This document shows positions 22,399-35,400 of a DNA stretch of 64,000 bases, piece by piece. This stretch comes from Elymus sibiricus (Eukaryota > Streptophyta > Magnoliopsida > Poales > Poaceae). Location: the NCBI GenBank assembly GCA_039707655.1, contig CM077667.1:154546642-154610641 (forward strand). The letters are read 5' to 3'. The translations under genes were made by a program, and so were the position numbers. Numbering within the stretch: position 1 is the stretch's first letter; each line of letters begins with the position of its first letter. The notes beneath the pieces were generated by a model. That model ran no database searches, was not told the DNA's origin, and saw only the letters and a program-made list of their open reading frames with translations.

Positions 22399-23025
22399 TG
22401 ATACGTCTCCATCGTATCTATAATTTTTGATTGTTTCATGCCAATAATATACAACTTTCACATACTTTTGGCAACAATTTATATGATTTATTGGACTAAC
22501 CTATTGATCTAGTGCCCAGTGCCAGTTCCTGTTTGTTGCATGTTTTTTGTTTCGCAGAATATCCATATCAAACGAAGTCCAAACGCGATAAAAATTTACA
22601 GAGATTTTTTTGGAATATTTGTGAATTTTGAGAAGTGGAATCAATGCAATCGGAGGCCCACAGCCTCCACAATACACCAGGGCGCAGCTAGAGGGCCCAA
22701 GCGTGCCCTCTTGGGTTATCCTCATCTCGTATGTCGGTTGGAGCTCTCCTTTTTTCCATAAGGAAGCTAATTTTTGCATAAAAATCCCCTCAAAATTTCA
22801 GCCCGATCAGAGTTACGGATCTCCGGGAATATAAGAAACGGTTTTCGGCCAGAAAACAGGAACGTGAAACAGAAGAAAACAAAGAGGGAGATCCAATCTA
22901 GGAGGGGCTCCTGCCCCTCCGCCGCAATGGCGGCCATGGAACAGAGGGGGAACTCTGCTCCCATCTAGGGGGAGGCCAAGGAAGAAGAAGAAGGAGGGGG
23001 GCTCTCTCCCCCTCTCTCCCGGTGA
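22399..23025 (+). mobile_element. LTR fragment of a TGATACGTCTCC-type retrotransposon
   Basis: It begins TGATACGTCTCCATCGTATC, the start of a very abundant Triticeae LTR class, and follows it through the GGCGCAGCTAGAGGGCCC and AGGAGGGGCTCCTGCCCC sections. It stops near 23025 without the LTR's own end. The solo LTR at 32331-33838 is a related complete example. Confidence 0.7.
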
Positions 23026-24275
23026 AAAAATTGCTCCACATGCACAAGTGCTAGCCACGAAAAACACCCACAAGCTCTCCCAAAAAGATACTCTGTCAAA
23101 ACCATAATCCACAAAATTGGTGCCACCAAGATTCCATCCCGCCCTACCGATTTTACACCCAAGACAGAACCCTAGCCAAACCCTAGCATTTCGGTACAAC
23201 CGAGACTGCATCGGTGCAACCGAGTTTCAGTGACCAACCTTCTCGTGACCCAATTTCTAAAATTGGAATTTTCGAGTTTATGCTTCGGTCTCACCGAGTT
23301 TTGGAAACTGCCCTCGGCCACTCGTTTTGGTACCACCGAGATTCCTATATCGGTCTCACCGAGATTCCAAAAGTTTCCACATTTTGAACAGATCAGTACA
23401 ATCGAGTTTTGCTTCGGTTTCACCGAGATGGTCAATAATGTTGTAACGGTTGATTTTTGGATATGCCTATATATAACCCTCCACCACATCCCACTCGCAA
23501 GAGAAGCACTCAGAACAGCTCCTAACTTCCCATATCCAAATTTCTGAGAGAGAACCACCTACCTTGTGTTGAGATCAAGATCATCCACTCCAACCATATG
23601 GATCTTGATTTCTAGCCTCCCAAGTTGCTTTCCACCCAATCAATCCCTTCTACCAAGCCAAATATGTGAGAGAGTGATTGAGTGTTGAGGAGTCTATCAT
23701 CTTGAAGAACAAGTGCAAGGAGTTCATCATCATTATCAAGCCTATTACCTTTTGGAGGGTGGTGCCTCCTAGATTGGTTAGGTGTTGCTTGGGAGCCTCC
23801 TACTTCGTGTTGTGGAGTTGAACCAAGAAGTTTGTACGGGCAAGGAGATCGCCTACTTCATGAAGATCTACCCATAGTGAGGCTAGTCCTTCGTGGATGG
23901 AAGCCATTATGGAATAGTCAAGGTTGCTACTTCATGGACCCTTATGGGTGGAGCCCTCCGTGGACTCTCACAACCGTTGCCCTCCGTGGGTTGAAGACTC
24001 CATAAACGTGGATGTACGATAGCGCCACCTATCGGAACCACGGGAAAAATCCTTGCATCTCCAAAATGCGTTTGATTTTCCTTTCTCTACTCTTTCTTAC
24101 ATGTGCTTGTCTTACTTTCCGCTGCCATACTTGTTGACCAGCATGTGTAGGGTGCATTAGACTTGTTATAATTGCTAAAACTGCCCACAAATTAACTTGG
24201 GAAAAGGTTAGGTTTTAATTCTTGCAAGTAGTCTATTCACCCCCCCTCTAGACGTCTCTTCTATCGATCCCTTCA
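23026..24275 (+). mobile_element. LTR/leader fragment of a second retrotransposon
   Basis: A TATA box (CTATATATAA, 23467-23476) is followed by a transcribed-leader-like region and ends CTCTTCTATCGATCCCTTCA at 24275. This resembles the 3' end of a Copia-type LTR, but the usual primer site (TGGTATCAGAGC) does not follow. Upstream of the TATA box a CGGTxxxACCGAG word recurs many times (23200-23430). The left boundary is unclear. Confidence 0.5.
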
Positions 24276-24455
24276 GGTTCCCAATGCATGACCGTGTGTG
24301 ATTAATAGCCCGCGAAAATCGGCTTCCAAAACTCGAAACGTGAATCGGAGCGCCAATCATGTGGGACCCATTTATTTTGCCAAATATTTATATTTTCTAT
24401 CCAAATGTAATGCATGCGTGCCATTTGTGTTACAGAAGCAAGTCCGAGAGAAGTA

Positions 24456-26850
24456 ACCACGACATCTTGGCCCCATGGCGGGAAATCATGCATATTTTCA
24501 TGTACTTCAGAATTCAAAGCATTTTTTTCATTTTTTTTTGAATTTAGAACCTAGATTCTCAATGCTTTTGTGTTCAAACCGTCACTCCAGATGTTTGGAA
24601 CTCCTTTAAATTTATTGCACGTGGCATATATATGTAAGCAAGTAGTACATAAATATGATTTTCCAACGGTTTTTGCTTCATCTAGCTTGTTCATGTGTTT
24701 CAGTTTTGAACTATGGCCATTAAATTTCTATAAACTAACTTAATGTATAAAAATGCCAATAGAATGCCATTTTTAAAAAAAAAATTAGGATCCCGGTCAT
24801 ATTCGTGCATTGTATCGATGAAAAAAAAAACTAGGTCGAATGACACAACGATTGGCGGTTCGTCATCACAAATGGCCCCATGTTCCCTCTCGAAACCACG
24901 TGCCTTCATGTGATGCTCTTGTTTGTGAGAGGCTTGTGTCTAAATCTGGGGATTTCTTAGGCGAGTATTGGAGTCCCATCTCCGTCCCCATCACCACCCT
25001 CCCATCCCCATCCCCGTCTATGTACCCGTGCGCGGGGATAAAAAGTTTCCCATCCACATCCCCACCGAGTTCTTTATCACCGTGGGAAAACTCACACATG
25101 CATTTAAGAACAACCTTGACGTATTTCAGTAGAAAAAATAGTATTACAACTCAATAAACAATATGTTGTGGCTACTTTTGGGATTTCTTAGGGAATTTTG
25201 GGCCAAAGGGGTGGGATGTGTGTAAATTTGGGTGACCGAGGCCACAAATTATGTGGGGTCTACTAATTTTAGAGCCCACATGTAAGTACTTCAATTCATG
25301 GGTAAGGCGGGTAATGCTATCCCATCCTCATCCCCGTCCTGCATGATCGGTAAGGTATTTGACCCACCAACTTACAGATGGGCATTCAAGCTGGCTCTCG
25401 TGCCCTAATAGAGTAATTACCCATGGGGACGCGGGTAACAGTTAACCATGCATTGTCAGCTTGACATGTGTCAAAGCTTATCTCGAATAAGCCGTTATTT
25501 TGATCACGACATCTTGGTCCCATGTCGTGAAATCATGCATATTTTCATGTACTTCGGCGCATTTTTGAATTTTTGACTTTAAAACCCTAGATTCCCAATG
25601 CTTTTGTGTCAAAACCATCACTCAAGATGTTTGGAACTCCTTCAAATTTATTGCACGTAGCATATATACAGAAGCAAGTAGTACATAAATATGATTTTCC
25701 ATCGGTTTTTGCTTCATCTTGCTTGTTCATGTGTTTCAGTTTTGAACGATGGCCATTAAATTTTTGAAAACTAACTTCATGTATAAAAATGCCAATTGAA
25801 CCCCGAATATTTCCTAATTTTAGGATGACGGTCGTATTTGTACATTGTAACGATAAAAAAAACTAGGCCGAATGAGGCAGCGATCCGGTTCGTCATCACA
25901 GAACGCACCACGTTCCCTCTTGGAACTATACGAGCCTGCATGTGATGCTCCGGTTTGTGAGAGGCATGTGTCAAATCTTATCTCGAACAAGCCATTACTT
26001 TGACCACGACATCTGGGCCCCAAGGCGGGAAATCGTGCTGATTTTCATGTACTTCATAGCATTATTTATTTATTTTTTGAATTTAAAAACCTAGATTATT
26101 CTCAATGCTTGTGTCCTAACCGTTACTCAAGATGTCTGGAACTCCTTCAAATTTATTGCACGTGGCATATAGATGGAAGCACTAGTACATATATAAATAT
26201 GATTTTTTTCTGAATTTCTTGCTTCATCTTGCACATGTCCATGTGTTTTAGTTTGGAATTATGGCCACTAGATATCTAGAAACTAACTTCATGTATAAAA
26301 ATGCTCATTGAACCCCGAAAATGTCCAAATTTCAGGATGCCGGACGTTTTCGTGCATTGTAACGAATTCAAAAAAAGCTAGGCCAAATGAGACAACGACT
26401 AGCGGTTCGTCATCAAACAAGGCTCATGTTCCCTCTCGGAACCACGACCCTTCGTGTGATGCTCCGTTTTGTGAGAGGCATGTGTCAAAGCTTATCTCGA
26501 ACAAGCCGTTACTTTGACCACGACATCTTGGCCCCATGTCGGGAAATCATGCATATTATTATCATGTACTTCAGAGCATTTTTTCATTTTTTTCATTTTA
26601 AAACCTAGATTCCCAATGCGTGCACGTGTGTCCAAACCGTTACCCAAGATGTTTGGAACTCCTTAAAATTTATTGCAAGCGGCATATATAGGGAAGCAAG
26701 TAGTACATAAATATGATTTTTCCAGCAGTTTTTGCTTCATCTTGCATGTTCGTGTGTTACAATTTCGAATTATGGCCGTAAAATTTGTACAAATTAACTT
26801 AATGTATAAAAATGCCAATTGAACCCCGAATATTTCCTAATTTTAGGATG
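24456..26850 (+). repeat. Tandem array of about 510 bp units, nearly four copies
   Basis: Units start at about 24456, 25503, 26003 and 26518 with CACGACATCTTGGCCCCAT and contain in order ATTTTCATGTACTTC, GATGTTTGGAACTCCTT, TTTATTGCACGTGGCATATA, TTTTTGCTTCATC, AATGTATAAAAATGCCAAT and GTTCCCTCTCGGAAC. Unit 1 is interrupted at about 24951-25464 by other DNA, and unit 4 is cut at about 26850 beside the gene-like region. The unit does not code. Whether it is a local satellite or the subterminal part of a larger element is unknown. Confidence 0.8.
24951..25464. mobile_element. Insertion within array unit 1, unclassified
   Basis: Comparison with the other units shows about 515 extra bases here, containing CCCATCCCCATCCCCGTC and ATGTACCCGTGCGCGGG. 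It could be a small DNA transposon. I could not define inverted ends or a duplication. Confidence 0.4.
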
Positions 26851-27101
26851 CCGTTACTGGATTTTGACGGTAGGGATCTTTTCTTACAAATAAAACAATA
26901 TCCGTTACCGCTGTACCCCAAAATAGTTTTAAAATTCAATACAAAAAGTGAACTGCGTACACACGGTTCCATACAGGAACCGTTTGCAATGAAAATTCAC
27001 GGATCTATTTATGTCTTACGAGGGATGCTTCGTCGGCTTCGTCTAGCTCAGATTCCGTTCACCCTCGATTCCCATTCCCTAACAAACCCTCTCTGCAAAG
27101 A

Positions 27102-27837
27102 ATGACGTCGTGGGAACGCTTCATAAGGGTGCGTACGACCACCCCCTCGGCCCCGAGCGCTCCCACCTCTGCCAAGAATGCGGCAGCCTCGGCCGAGAGT
27201 GCAGCTGCATCTGCCTTAAGCGTGGCCGCATCTGCTGAAAGGGCCTTTGCGGCAGCCGACAGGGCTTCTGCGACGGCAGAAAGGGCGTATGTAGCCGTGG
27301 AGACGGCAGCTACAGCTGCTACGACGTCAGCTGCAAACGCCAAGAGCGCTCGAGCAGCGTGCCGTGCCGCGGAGGCCGCCCTGGCCCTGGTCAAGGCCAT
27401 CCAGGTCTATATCATCGAGAACGCCCATGCCAAGATACTCCAAGCTTTGCCGGAATCTAGCATGGACCACACGTTCGAAGAGGCAGCATGCAGCGGCGGA
27501 GGCCATGGAGCCCCTTCCGCACGAGATCTCCGAGCGAGACCTAGAGATGCGGGAGCCTTCCGAGAGCGCCTAGTGCTGGGAGGAGTTGCGCGTGGCTCAG
27601 GAGGAGGTCGAGAAGTGCTTCTCCATCAAGGAATCGGCCATGGAGTACCAACGCGAGCTATGGCGGCGCCACTACTACGAGTACTACGAAGATGAGGGCG
27701 ACGTTGATGACGAGGACAACGCCGAGGATGAGCACGTCGTCGCGGTCAAAGTCAGCCTGGGGGATGCGGATCCCAGCACCGGCGAAATGTCGCCCGAACA
27801 AGTCGTCGACATCTCATCGAACAGCGGCGAGGCATAG
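27102..27837 (+). pseudogene. Ala-rich/acidic-tail protein of unknown function, decayed
   Basis: I do not recognise this protein. It starts MTSWERFIRVRTTTPSAP at 27102. Residues 20-100 are an Ala/Ser/Glu-rich stretch with repeated SAExAxxSA and AxRAxxxAE steps that would form a long helix. An EEVEKCFSIKESAMEYQREL segment follows, then YYEYYEDEGDVDDEDN and an acidic C-terminus ending ISSNSGEA. A one-base slip near 27480-27490 and an in-frame TAG at 27571-27573 break it; otherwise it is one exon of about 245 codons. It lies about 470 bases upstream of the Ulp1-type gene on the same strand, so the two could belong to one transposon. Confidence 0.5.
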
Positions 27838-28308
27838 GGCGGCTGCTCATCAGCGTCTTTGTTAAAATTATGCGTATTACTAATAGCCTTTGTTCAGTGA
27901 GCCGGTCTTTTGTAAGAGCTATGTCTAGTTCAAGCAGCTTGATTATTTAGTGAACTTGCGCGGTTTAGTAACTGTGAGCTATGTGTGTCCACTAATTTGT
28001 ATACCCAAGTTAGCAGTTGATGTTACATTATGCAATGACGTGGATGTGCACTATAACCAGGGAATACGTGGGGAGGGGTGAAATTTTGTATGTTCTGTAT
28101 CATCGCACACCATAAAAGCAGAAACACCGTGTCTGATGAATCTTTGCGCGCCAAGATTCCCTGCAACGAGCGAAAAATTTCTCCGACCGCCGAAATATCT
28201 ACCTTCCCCCTCCCCCCCAAAGGGCCACATTTCCCCTGCAACCCCTCCCCCCCCCGTGTGCCACCGCCCACATCTCTCCCTCTAGCATCCGACCGCAGCG
28301 GACACGCC

Positions 28309-29388
28309 ATGGTCTCCTCGAGTGACCCCTCAAGCGGTATCTCCGACGACGACAAATCTCTCACCAGCGAGGTATTCGTCTCTCTTCTCTCTGGCTCAAC
28401 TAGGCTTAGGGTTTTGTTTTGGAATTGGGCATTTTAAAGTGGCCCATTTGCGCCATTTCTTTCTCTTGGAGCTCCCTAGTACAGTCACTTCCAAGGAATG
28501 GAGAGGGGTAGCTGAAGACCTGCCTGTTCATGGTCAACATCAATTTCAATCCGTGAAGTTACAAGCTTTTGAATCTGGGTATAGTGGGAGGAAGTTTTTG
28601 GGACATGCAAAGAAGGTAAGCCCAACTCTCGTTGTTAGAAATCATTTTTTATATTAGGTGTGATTCAGACACTTCCCGTGTGCTATTTGATTCTGGATGT
28701 GATTAAGACACTGTCATAGATTTAACCTGAAGGCATAAGGCATATTGACAGCAAGAAAACTATGTGCTACATGAGTTATAATTGCATGAAAATTTACGGC
28801 AAGTTAGTACACATGAAGCACTTCATTTCATTCAGCACGAGCAAGGTCTAATTATGCACAGAAACATGACTAGCATCAACATTGTTCGAGCGTACACACA
28901 CCTCAGTTGTCAGGTGGCTGAACCACCTGAAACATGGCAATCTAAAATAAACGGATTCTCAGACTTAGTGAAAAAACATGGTGCAAGACAGTAGTTTTTA
29001 ACAGATTAGAATGTTTGACAGCATAATGTACGTAGCTGTCACTATTAATTTGATATCATTCAAACATTGTCGATGTGCATCATGTACTACAAAGACTATT
29101 GCATTTATATTTAGCTTCCTGGTAAAATTGGCAATTTGTTATTACACATGATAGAAACAGAGGAGGGATGAGTACCAGAGCATTCTATTACGAAGACTCT
29201 TCGAGCAGAACCATGGCATGGCCGATGAAGACCCATGTAATCCCGGTTCTGATCGAATGTCTGAAGCAGAATTTGGAAAGCTACTTTCTAGTCAGAAAGT
29301 AGACCCATTTGAAGCACGCAGGTACAAGCATGGCCATCCATTTCTTGTTGGCAAATACTTTGATGAGTGTAGTTCCAGTTGTTGCAAG
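28309..29388 (+). pseudogene. Ulp1-type protease gene, 5' part (interrupted by a CACTA element)
   Basis: The first exon MVSSSDPSSGISDDDKSLTS (28309-28371) ends at a GTATTC donor. A second exon reads EWRGVAEDLPVHGQHQFQSV to YSGRKFLGHAKK (to 28615) and ends at GTAAGC. A third from about 29160 reads EYQSILLRRLFEQNHG to HPFLVGKYFDECSSSCCK and is broken at 29388 by the CACTA at 29389. After the CACTA the same frame resumes at 39553 as LHKYCMDIMLKGEDHN. An exon joining the second and third seems missing or unrecognised. The protein resembles transposon-associated Ulp1 proteins of grasses; the N-terminal part has no named domain. Confidence 0.55.
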
Positions 29389-29404
29389 GACTACAAGAAA
29401 TATG

Positions 29405-29690
29405 TCGACTTGGGACCATCAATATTGGTCACTGAATGGTTATTGTTTTTTATCTGTGACCTTTTTGTGACCAAAAACAGTTGGTTAAAAGATGGTCGTC
29501 TTTAATGAAACTTAATGACCTTCAATGTGAAATGGTCGTTGACTGTTACGACCAAAACGAAAGGTCATAGCTTCTACGACCAATTGTTTTGGTCACTGGC
29601 AGACTGCCCAGACCACGTCAGATCCAACGTGACAAGCTGACATGGCAAAATTATGACCAAATGAATTGGTCGTGGATGAGAATAAGCCCG
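29405..29690. repeat. Left subterminal array of CACTA element 2
   Basis: Repeated TTGGTCACTG, ATGGTCGT, ACGACCAA and GTGACC words in both orientations, mirrored at 39305-39530. Confidence 0.7.
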
Positions 29691-29949
29691 GTCCAGTATA
29701 GCCACCTACATGGGCCAAGCCCAATATTTCAGCCCATTTGATATATTCTTCCTTGTTAACTTTGGTTAGCCACATGGACCAGGCCCAACAATTCAGCCTT
29801 TTATTTTGTAGATACAACCTTTTACAATCAATTGATTTTGTATTTTCGTTCATTTTATTTTGTTGCCGGTCCCATTGGTGGTTATGCTGATCTCTAATTG
29901 AACCCACACGTCAGAAATTAATTGACCCCACACGTCAGAAATTTCAAAA

Positions 29950-32330
29950 TTTGTCAAACCATTTTCATAAGTGGGACCCCCGGTCAGGTTTCCATTTCAC
30001 AAGTATTCAGATCACATACACAATCAATATTACAAATAGACATGAGAGCACATGAAATTCGTCCAAAACAACACTAAATTATTCTATTACAACCTAGATA
30101 TGCTACTCTTCGTTGAGTAGGGCTTCATGGATTCGTACTTCCAACATTCGTTTAGGCCTGAAGCTCCTATAAAAGAGGAATCAGCACATTTTTAAGTAAG
30201 AGCTACAATACAAGAATTGATAAAGACAAGGCAGAACAACAAGTAATTCTCATGACGACCTGTCTAATTTTTTTTTTTGCGTCGAGCTAGCACGACTCCT
30301 AGCCAACAGTGGTGGTTAACAAAATACACTATGGAACAAAGGTGCTCCTGATGTAGTAGATTGAAATAAGAAAAGAGTATCCATTTCTATTTGTCTAAGT
30401 TGAAGAGACAAAGTCTCGGCATTTTGAAACAGTATGGCTGTCTATATTTCGATATGGCCATTCATATCAAAGGGTTTGTATTCAAATACATCAAATAAAT
30501 AGAATTTAAATGCCAAATAACATGCAATCTCCAGCACGACATCAGAAATTCTGTGTTTCTAACCTCTATTGACAACATTTTCTAGCAAGAACATGCAGGT
30601 AATGATTGAATTGCATGCAATCACAAAGTATGCAACCCAGTATTTTTTAGACCTACTGAAATCATCATAGAAAAATAAAAAATAATATTAAGATATTGCA
30701 TAACCGACGGTGTCTAATCCAATCGCTTACAGTGCCAAAAAGGAGACCATATGCTTAACAGCTCGCATGTGCCAATGAATCAACCTGAAGCACTAAAACT
30801 GAACAACTGAGACCGCTATTTACATCAAAGAAATTTTTAATACATAAGTATGTGGCACCACATAGCTAGAGAAACCATATCATGAGTAAACTGAACATTT
30901 GCAAAAGTAGAGTCAGGTTCCCTCAAGAATTGTAGCCTTTGATATATTTATGGTACCTACATCCTATAGGATAATTTCACTCTAATCCCCTACCTGACTA
31001 AACTGACAAGTGCACAGATTACTAGTAAGCTGACTGCAAATTTATCCACTCCGTATGACAGTAAATCTAAGAAGTAGCAATCTATTGATCCAACGATGTA
31101 ATATATAAGCTCAGTTGCAATAAATAACTACATGCATACAATAGCTCAAAGTGGCAGTAGAGCAAACTACAGGTTACCATAGTTCCTGAACCATGTATTT
31201 CACAACAGATGTAGTAACACAACACATGATACCTAAAGAAAAATTATTCATTCAAGAGACTAAAAATTATACATGCATGCCCAAATTCCTATGCCCGCAT
31301 GCCTCAACACAGTAAACAATAAGCATGATACATAGTAAAAAATTTACACAACCTAAACTGAAATAAAACAATGTAGCCTTTCAACTAGAGGTTAACCTGA
31401 AAGTAAACGAAACAGGAAGCATGCGCACTGGCCTCGGAACTCTACCTGGTTCTGCTAGAAACTTGTGAGTGATAATATACTTATCATGTTGCCCTGAATG
31501 GACCTCCCAGGAAACAATCTGCATACGCAATCAGCAGATAAAAATGATTCTCATTTGGCCATCATTTGTAATATCCAGAAATCAACAAATGCTCCTGGAG
31601 AAAAGAAAAGACGATCAAAAGGTGTTATGGTATAGACGAGGTACTACAACTAGTAAGATTCCTTTAGTTCTCCAGTGATTGCCATGCACTGTTTTTGTTA
31701 AGTTGTTATGGTTTGCTGTTATCAGCAGCAAACATGATGAAGCACAATCTGCAGACTGCTCGTACAATCTACAAACTGCGGTAGGGCCCGTAGAGGTACT
31801 TGGCATGGAAGTCGTAGAGGAAGAACACGTCACCGCGCGTGATCCGGGAGACGAAGGTGTAGTCGACAGAGATATATCTTGTATCCTACAACAATCATGT
31901 TAGAAACCACATAGATGCAGTTACAAGGCTCACACTGAAATAAAAAATTTGTATAGTGGCTTAAAGTAAATTAGTGGACAAAAATTTCAGACTACATATG
32001 AAGCATTCTCCGTGGACAGAAATTTAATGCTTTCTTAACATTTCCATTAACAACAAATTGATACAACATACAATGCTATCAGGTATCAAAACAACATAGA
32101 TGCACACAACACAAACAAGAGTATATAACCACACACACGAGTAGTAATTCTACAAGATTGTTAGCACAAGTCTAGATTCAGTCCTTGAGAGTGACATAAT
32201 GCTTTTCCTAGCAAGATTTCTAGTCATCCCTAAGCACATGCTACTCCTGGTGTTTAAAATGCGCACAACAGTTAATGTAGCATTGGCATTGCGTAGCAAT
32301 ATGTAGCAAGACAGCTGATTCACAAGACAA
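29950..32330. other. AT-rich CACTA interior without a gene
   Basis: No frame longer than about 70-75 codons and no domain is recognised. Scattered exon-like bits (for example around 31785-31865) are too short to call. Confidence 0.5.
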
Positions 32331-33838
32331 TGATACGTCTCCAACGTATCGATAATTTATGAAGTATTCATGCCATATTCATCTATGTTTACAATACTTT
32401 TATATGGTTTTGATGCACTTTATATGATTTATTTAGAACTAACCCAGACTGACGTTGTTTTCAGCAGAATTACCGTGGTGTTGTTTTTGTGCAGAAAATG
32501 AAAGTTCTCGGAATCGCCCGAAACTTTTTGGTGTTTTTTTCTGGACCAAATAAGCAATATTGGAGCGAAGAACCACCGGAGAAGAGCCACGAGGTGGGCA
32601 CAACCCACCAGGGTGCGCTAGAGGGCCCAGGCACGCCCTGGTGTATCGTGCCCTCCTCGTGGCCCATCTTGGCATGAAACCGACGCCCAAAAATCCTATA
32701 AATATAGAAACCATCAGAAATAACCCTAGACTCTCCGTTCCACCACCGTAACTCTCCGTATCTACGAAAAAACCAATTTGGAGGTGTTCCAGTACCCTGC
32801 CGGAGAGGGTAGATCATCTACGGTGGCCATCTTCATCATCCCGGCGGAGGCCATGACGAGGAGGGAGTAGTCCACCCTCGGGGCTGAGGGTATGTACCAG
32901 TAGCTATGTGTTCAATCTCTCTCTCTCTCGTGTTCTTGAGATGTCACGATCTTGATGTATCACGGGTTTGTTAATATAGCCGGATCACATGATGTTATTC
33001 CCTCTCTATCACGTTGTGATGAATTGAATCTTTCCCTTTGAGATATCGTTATGTTGAATTGAATATTGGAGTTGAGAACACTTTATATATGTCTTGCATG
33101 TGGATACCCGTGGGGACAATGGGGTGTTCTATTGATTCACTTGATATATGTTTTGGTACTCAACTTGCGGATTCCCTTGGTGACATTGGGGTAATCTATG
33201 CATAGGGGTTGATACACGTTCTTGTCCTACTTTCTCCGATAGAAATCTTGGGGTACTCTTTGAGGTTCTTAGTGTTATTTTTGTACGAACTCTTCGATAG
33301 ATCGATCGGAAAGGATAACTTTAAGGTGGTTTCATACCCTACAAACAATTTCTTCTTATGTTCTCCGCTAGATAAGAACTTTGGAGTGATTCTTCGTTGC
33401 ACGTTGAGGGATGGTTATGTGATCCAATTATATTAGCATTGTTGAGAGATTGCACTAGCGAAAGTATGGACCCTAGGCCTTGTTTTCAAGCTTTGCAATA
33501 TCGTTTGTGCTCACTTTTGTTACTTGCTACCTTGCTGTTTTTATATTTTTAGATTACAAAAACCTATATCTACCATCCATATTGCACTTGTATCACCATC
33601 TCTTCGCCGAACTAGTGCACCTATACAATTTTCCATTGTATTAGGTGTGTTGGGGACACAAGAGATTTCTTGTATTTGATTGCAGGGTTGTTTGAGAGAG
33701 ACCATCTTCATCCTACACCTCCCACGGATTGATAAACCTTAGGTCATCCATTTGAGAGAAAATTGCTACTGTCCTACAAAACTCTGCGCTTGGAGGCCCA
33801 ACAAAATCTACAAGAATAAAGTTGCGTAGTAGACATCA
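32331..33838 (+). mobile_element. Solo LTR, TGATACGTCTCC type, 1508 bp
   Basis: It begins TGATACGTCTCCAACGTATC and ends TTGCGTAGTAGACATCA. GACAA flanks both sides (32326-32330 and 33839-33843), a perfect 5 bp duplication. No internal retroelement sequence is present, so it is the product of LTR-LTR recombination. It lies inside CACTA element 2. Confidence 0.92.
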
Positions 33839-33843
33839 GACAA

Positions 33844-34756
33844 CAGCACATGTTTCAGACAAGCGATGCACTCAACTCAGACAGAGACACACAACAATGC
33901 TACTTGTAGGACCATTACCTACTAGAGGGTAGCGGTCAATTCATTGTTTTCTCTCACAATGAGATCTCTTTGAGTTCCTCTTCGGTTTGAGGCAGTGGCA
34001 CGCTAAGTGTGCTGAAACTAGGTTCTAAGCATGAAGGTGTGTTGCAATCGTCTTCTGACAGAATATTTCCATTGTGGAACTCTTCTGGTCCGGCAAGGCT
34101 ACCGTGATCCTGGGTGTGCTGGTCCTGGAATGGATTGGCGACGTCCCTATTCTGCAATTTCCCAAATTCAGACTGTGTACGCAAACAAGGAGATTCTCAC
34201 ACCACATCATCATCACATAAACATGTGGCAGCACTCTGTTCCAAAAAAAATGTGGCAGCACAAACATGGTCTCCTCATGTGTCTATCTATCATCTTGGAC
34301 GCTCTAACAATACAGTCAATACTAATATCCATCCATGTTCCAATTTTATAGTAGTTCATGTACTTGTAAAGCACCATATTAGTTCCTCAAAATTAATGGC
34401 ACGAAGCCATTGTATCACTCAAATAATATCGCCCAGATCTACAACAAGTCAACAAGTAGAAAAACTTGCAAAAGCCATGCATACAGAAGCACCAACTGCA
34501 ACCTAGTAGATGAGATTCATTGTAGGGTAAGAATGAATTATCAGGAAGCACTGGGCAAAATATTGTTATGATCCTTCCACACCCAAGCAAAATAATTAGA
34601 CCAAAAGGAATTAAAGAGCTTCTCCTCTCCCGATGCGTGCTCGTGGTGCAGGACGCCCGCCGTTGCCCGGCTCGACCACGACCGCGGCAGCAAGGAGTGG
34701 GACTGGCCGCACGGGGCTGCAGGGCCGAGGCAGCCCACCGCTGCGTGGGGCTGGGC
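33844..34756. other. CACTA interior, no clear gene
   Basis: AT-rich sequence resembling 29950-32330 in texture. Frames are short and overlapping on both strands. Confidence 0.45.
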
Positions 34757-34901
34757 CTAGTTGTAGCCCACGACCAGGGCCTCGACGGAGTGGCCACGGT
34801 CAAGCAGCTCGTGCGTGATGTCAGCGACCATGGCAGTGTCGAGGTACGGGACCCCGGTCAGCCCCTTCCATCTGCGGAGCATCGTCCTCGCGAACCTGGC
34901 A
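34757..34901 (-). pseudogene. Captured exon of an unidentified plant gene
   Basis: On the minus strand an acceptor CTATGGCAG (34910-34902) is followed by an open exon including ARFARTMLRRWKGLTGVPYL and MVADITHELLDRGHSVEALV, ending in TAG at 34757-34759. The codon usage is GC-rich, unlike the surrounding CACTA. Further minus-strand gene-like sequence (MDDDFGCMVGIVRRGEF...) lies at about 35040-35131. This looks like a host gene fragment carried by the CACTA. I cannot name the parent gene. Confidence 0.45.
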
Positions 34902-35149
34902 CTGCCATAGCAAAACGCGGGTGGGAAGCTAAGGTCAGAAGCCCTGGGAGGTGGTCGGGAATGTATCGAGATCGAGGTGGAGGTGGATTGGATCTGACTC
35001 GATGGTTACCGGTTCTGGTGGTTGCCGGAGATGGCAAGAAGCCTGTCGCCGTTGAGGGGGTTCCCGACGCCACCACCGCGAATTCTCCCCTTCGCACGAT
35101 GCCGACCATGCAGCCAAAGTCGTCGTCCATTGCCGCCACTCTAGTAGGT

Positions 35150-35400
35150 GGCTGGGGGCTCGCGAGAGGAGAGGGGTCATGGGGGCTCGCGAGAGATGGG
35201 CTCACGAGAGGGGAGGGAAGCGGAGAGGAGGGGGAGAGGCCGCCGGCGGCCAGGTTTGGGAGGGACAGGGCAGCGGGTGGCTGGTGGCGACGATGTGAGA
35301 GACGAGGGGAGGGAGGGGATCGAGGTGGGTGGGAGACGAGGGGAGGTGTGGGATCGGGGTGGGTGGGGGGTTTCATTTTTCATTTTCATTTTTTTGTTTC
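35150..35400. repeat. G/A-rich low-complexity tract
   Basis: GAGAGGGGAGGG-type purine reiterations with no coding content. Confidence 0.6.
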
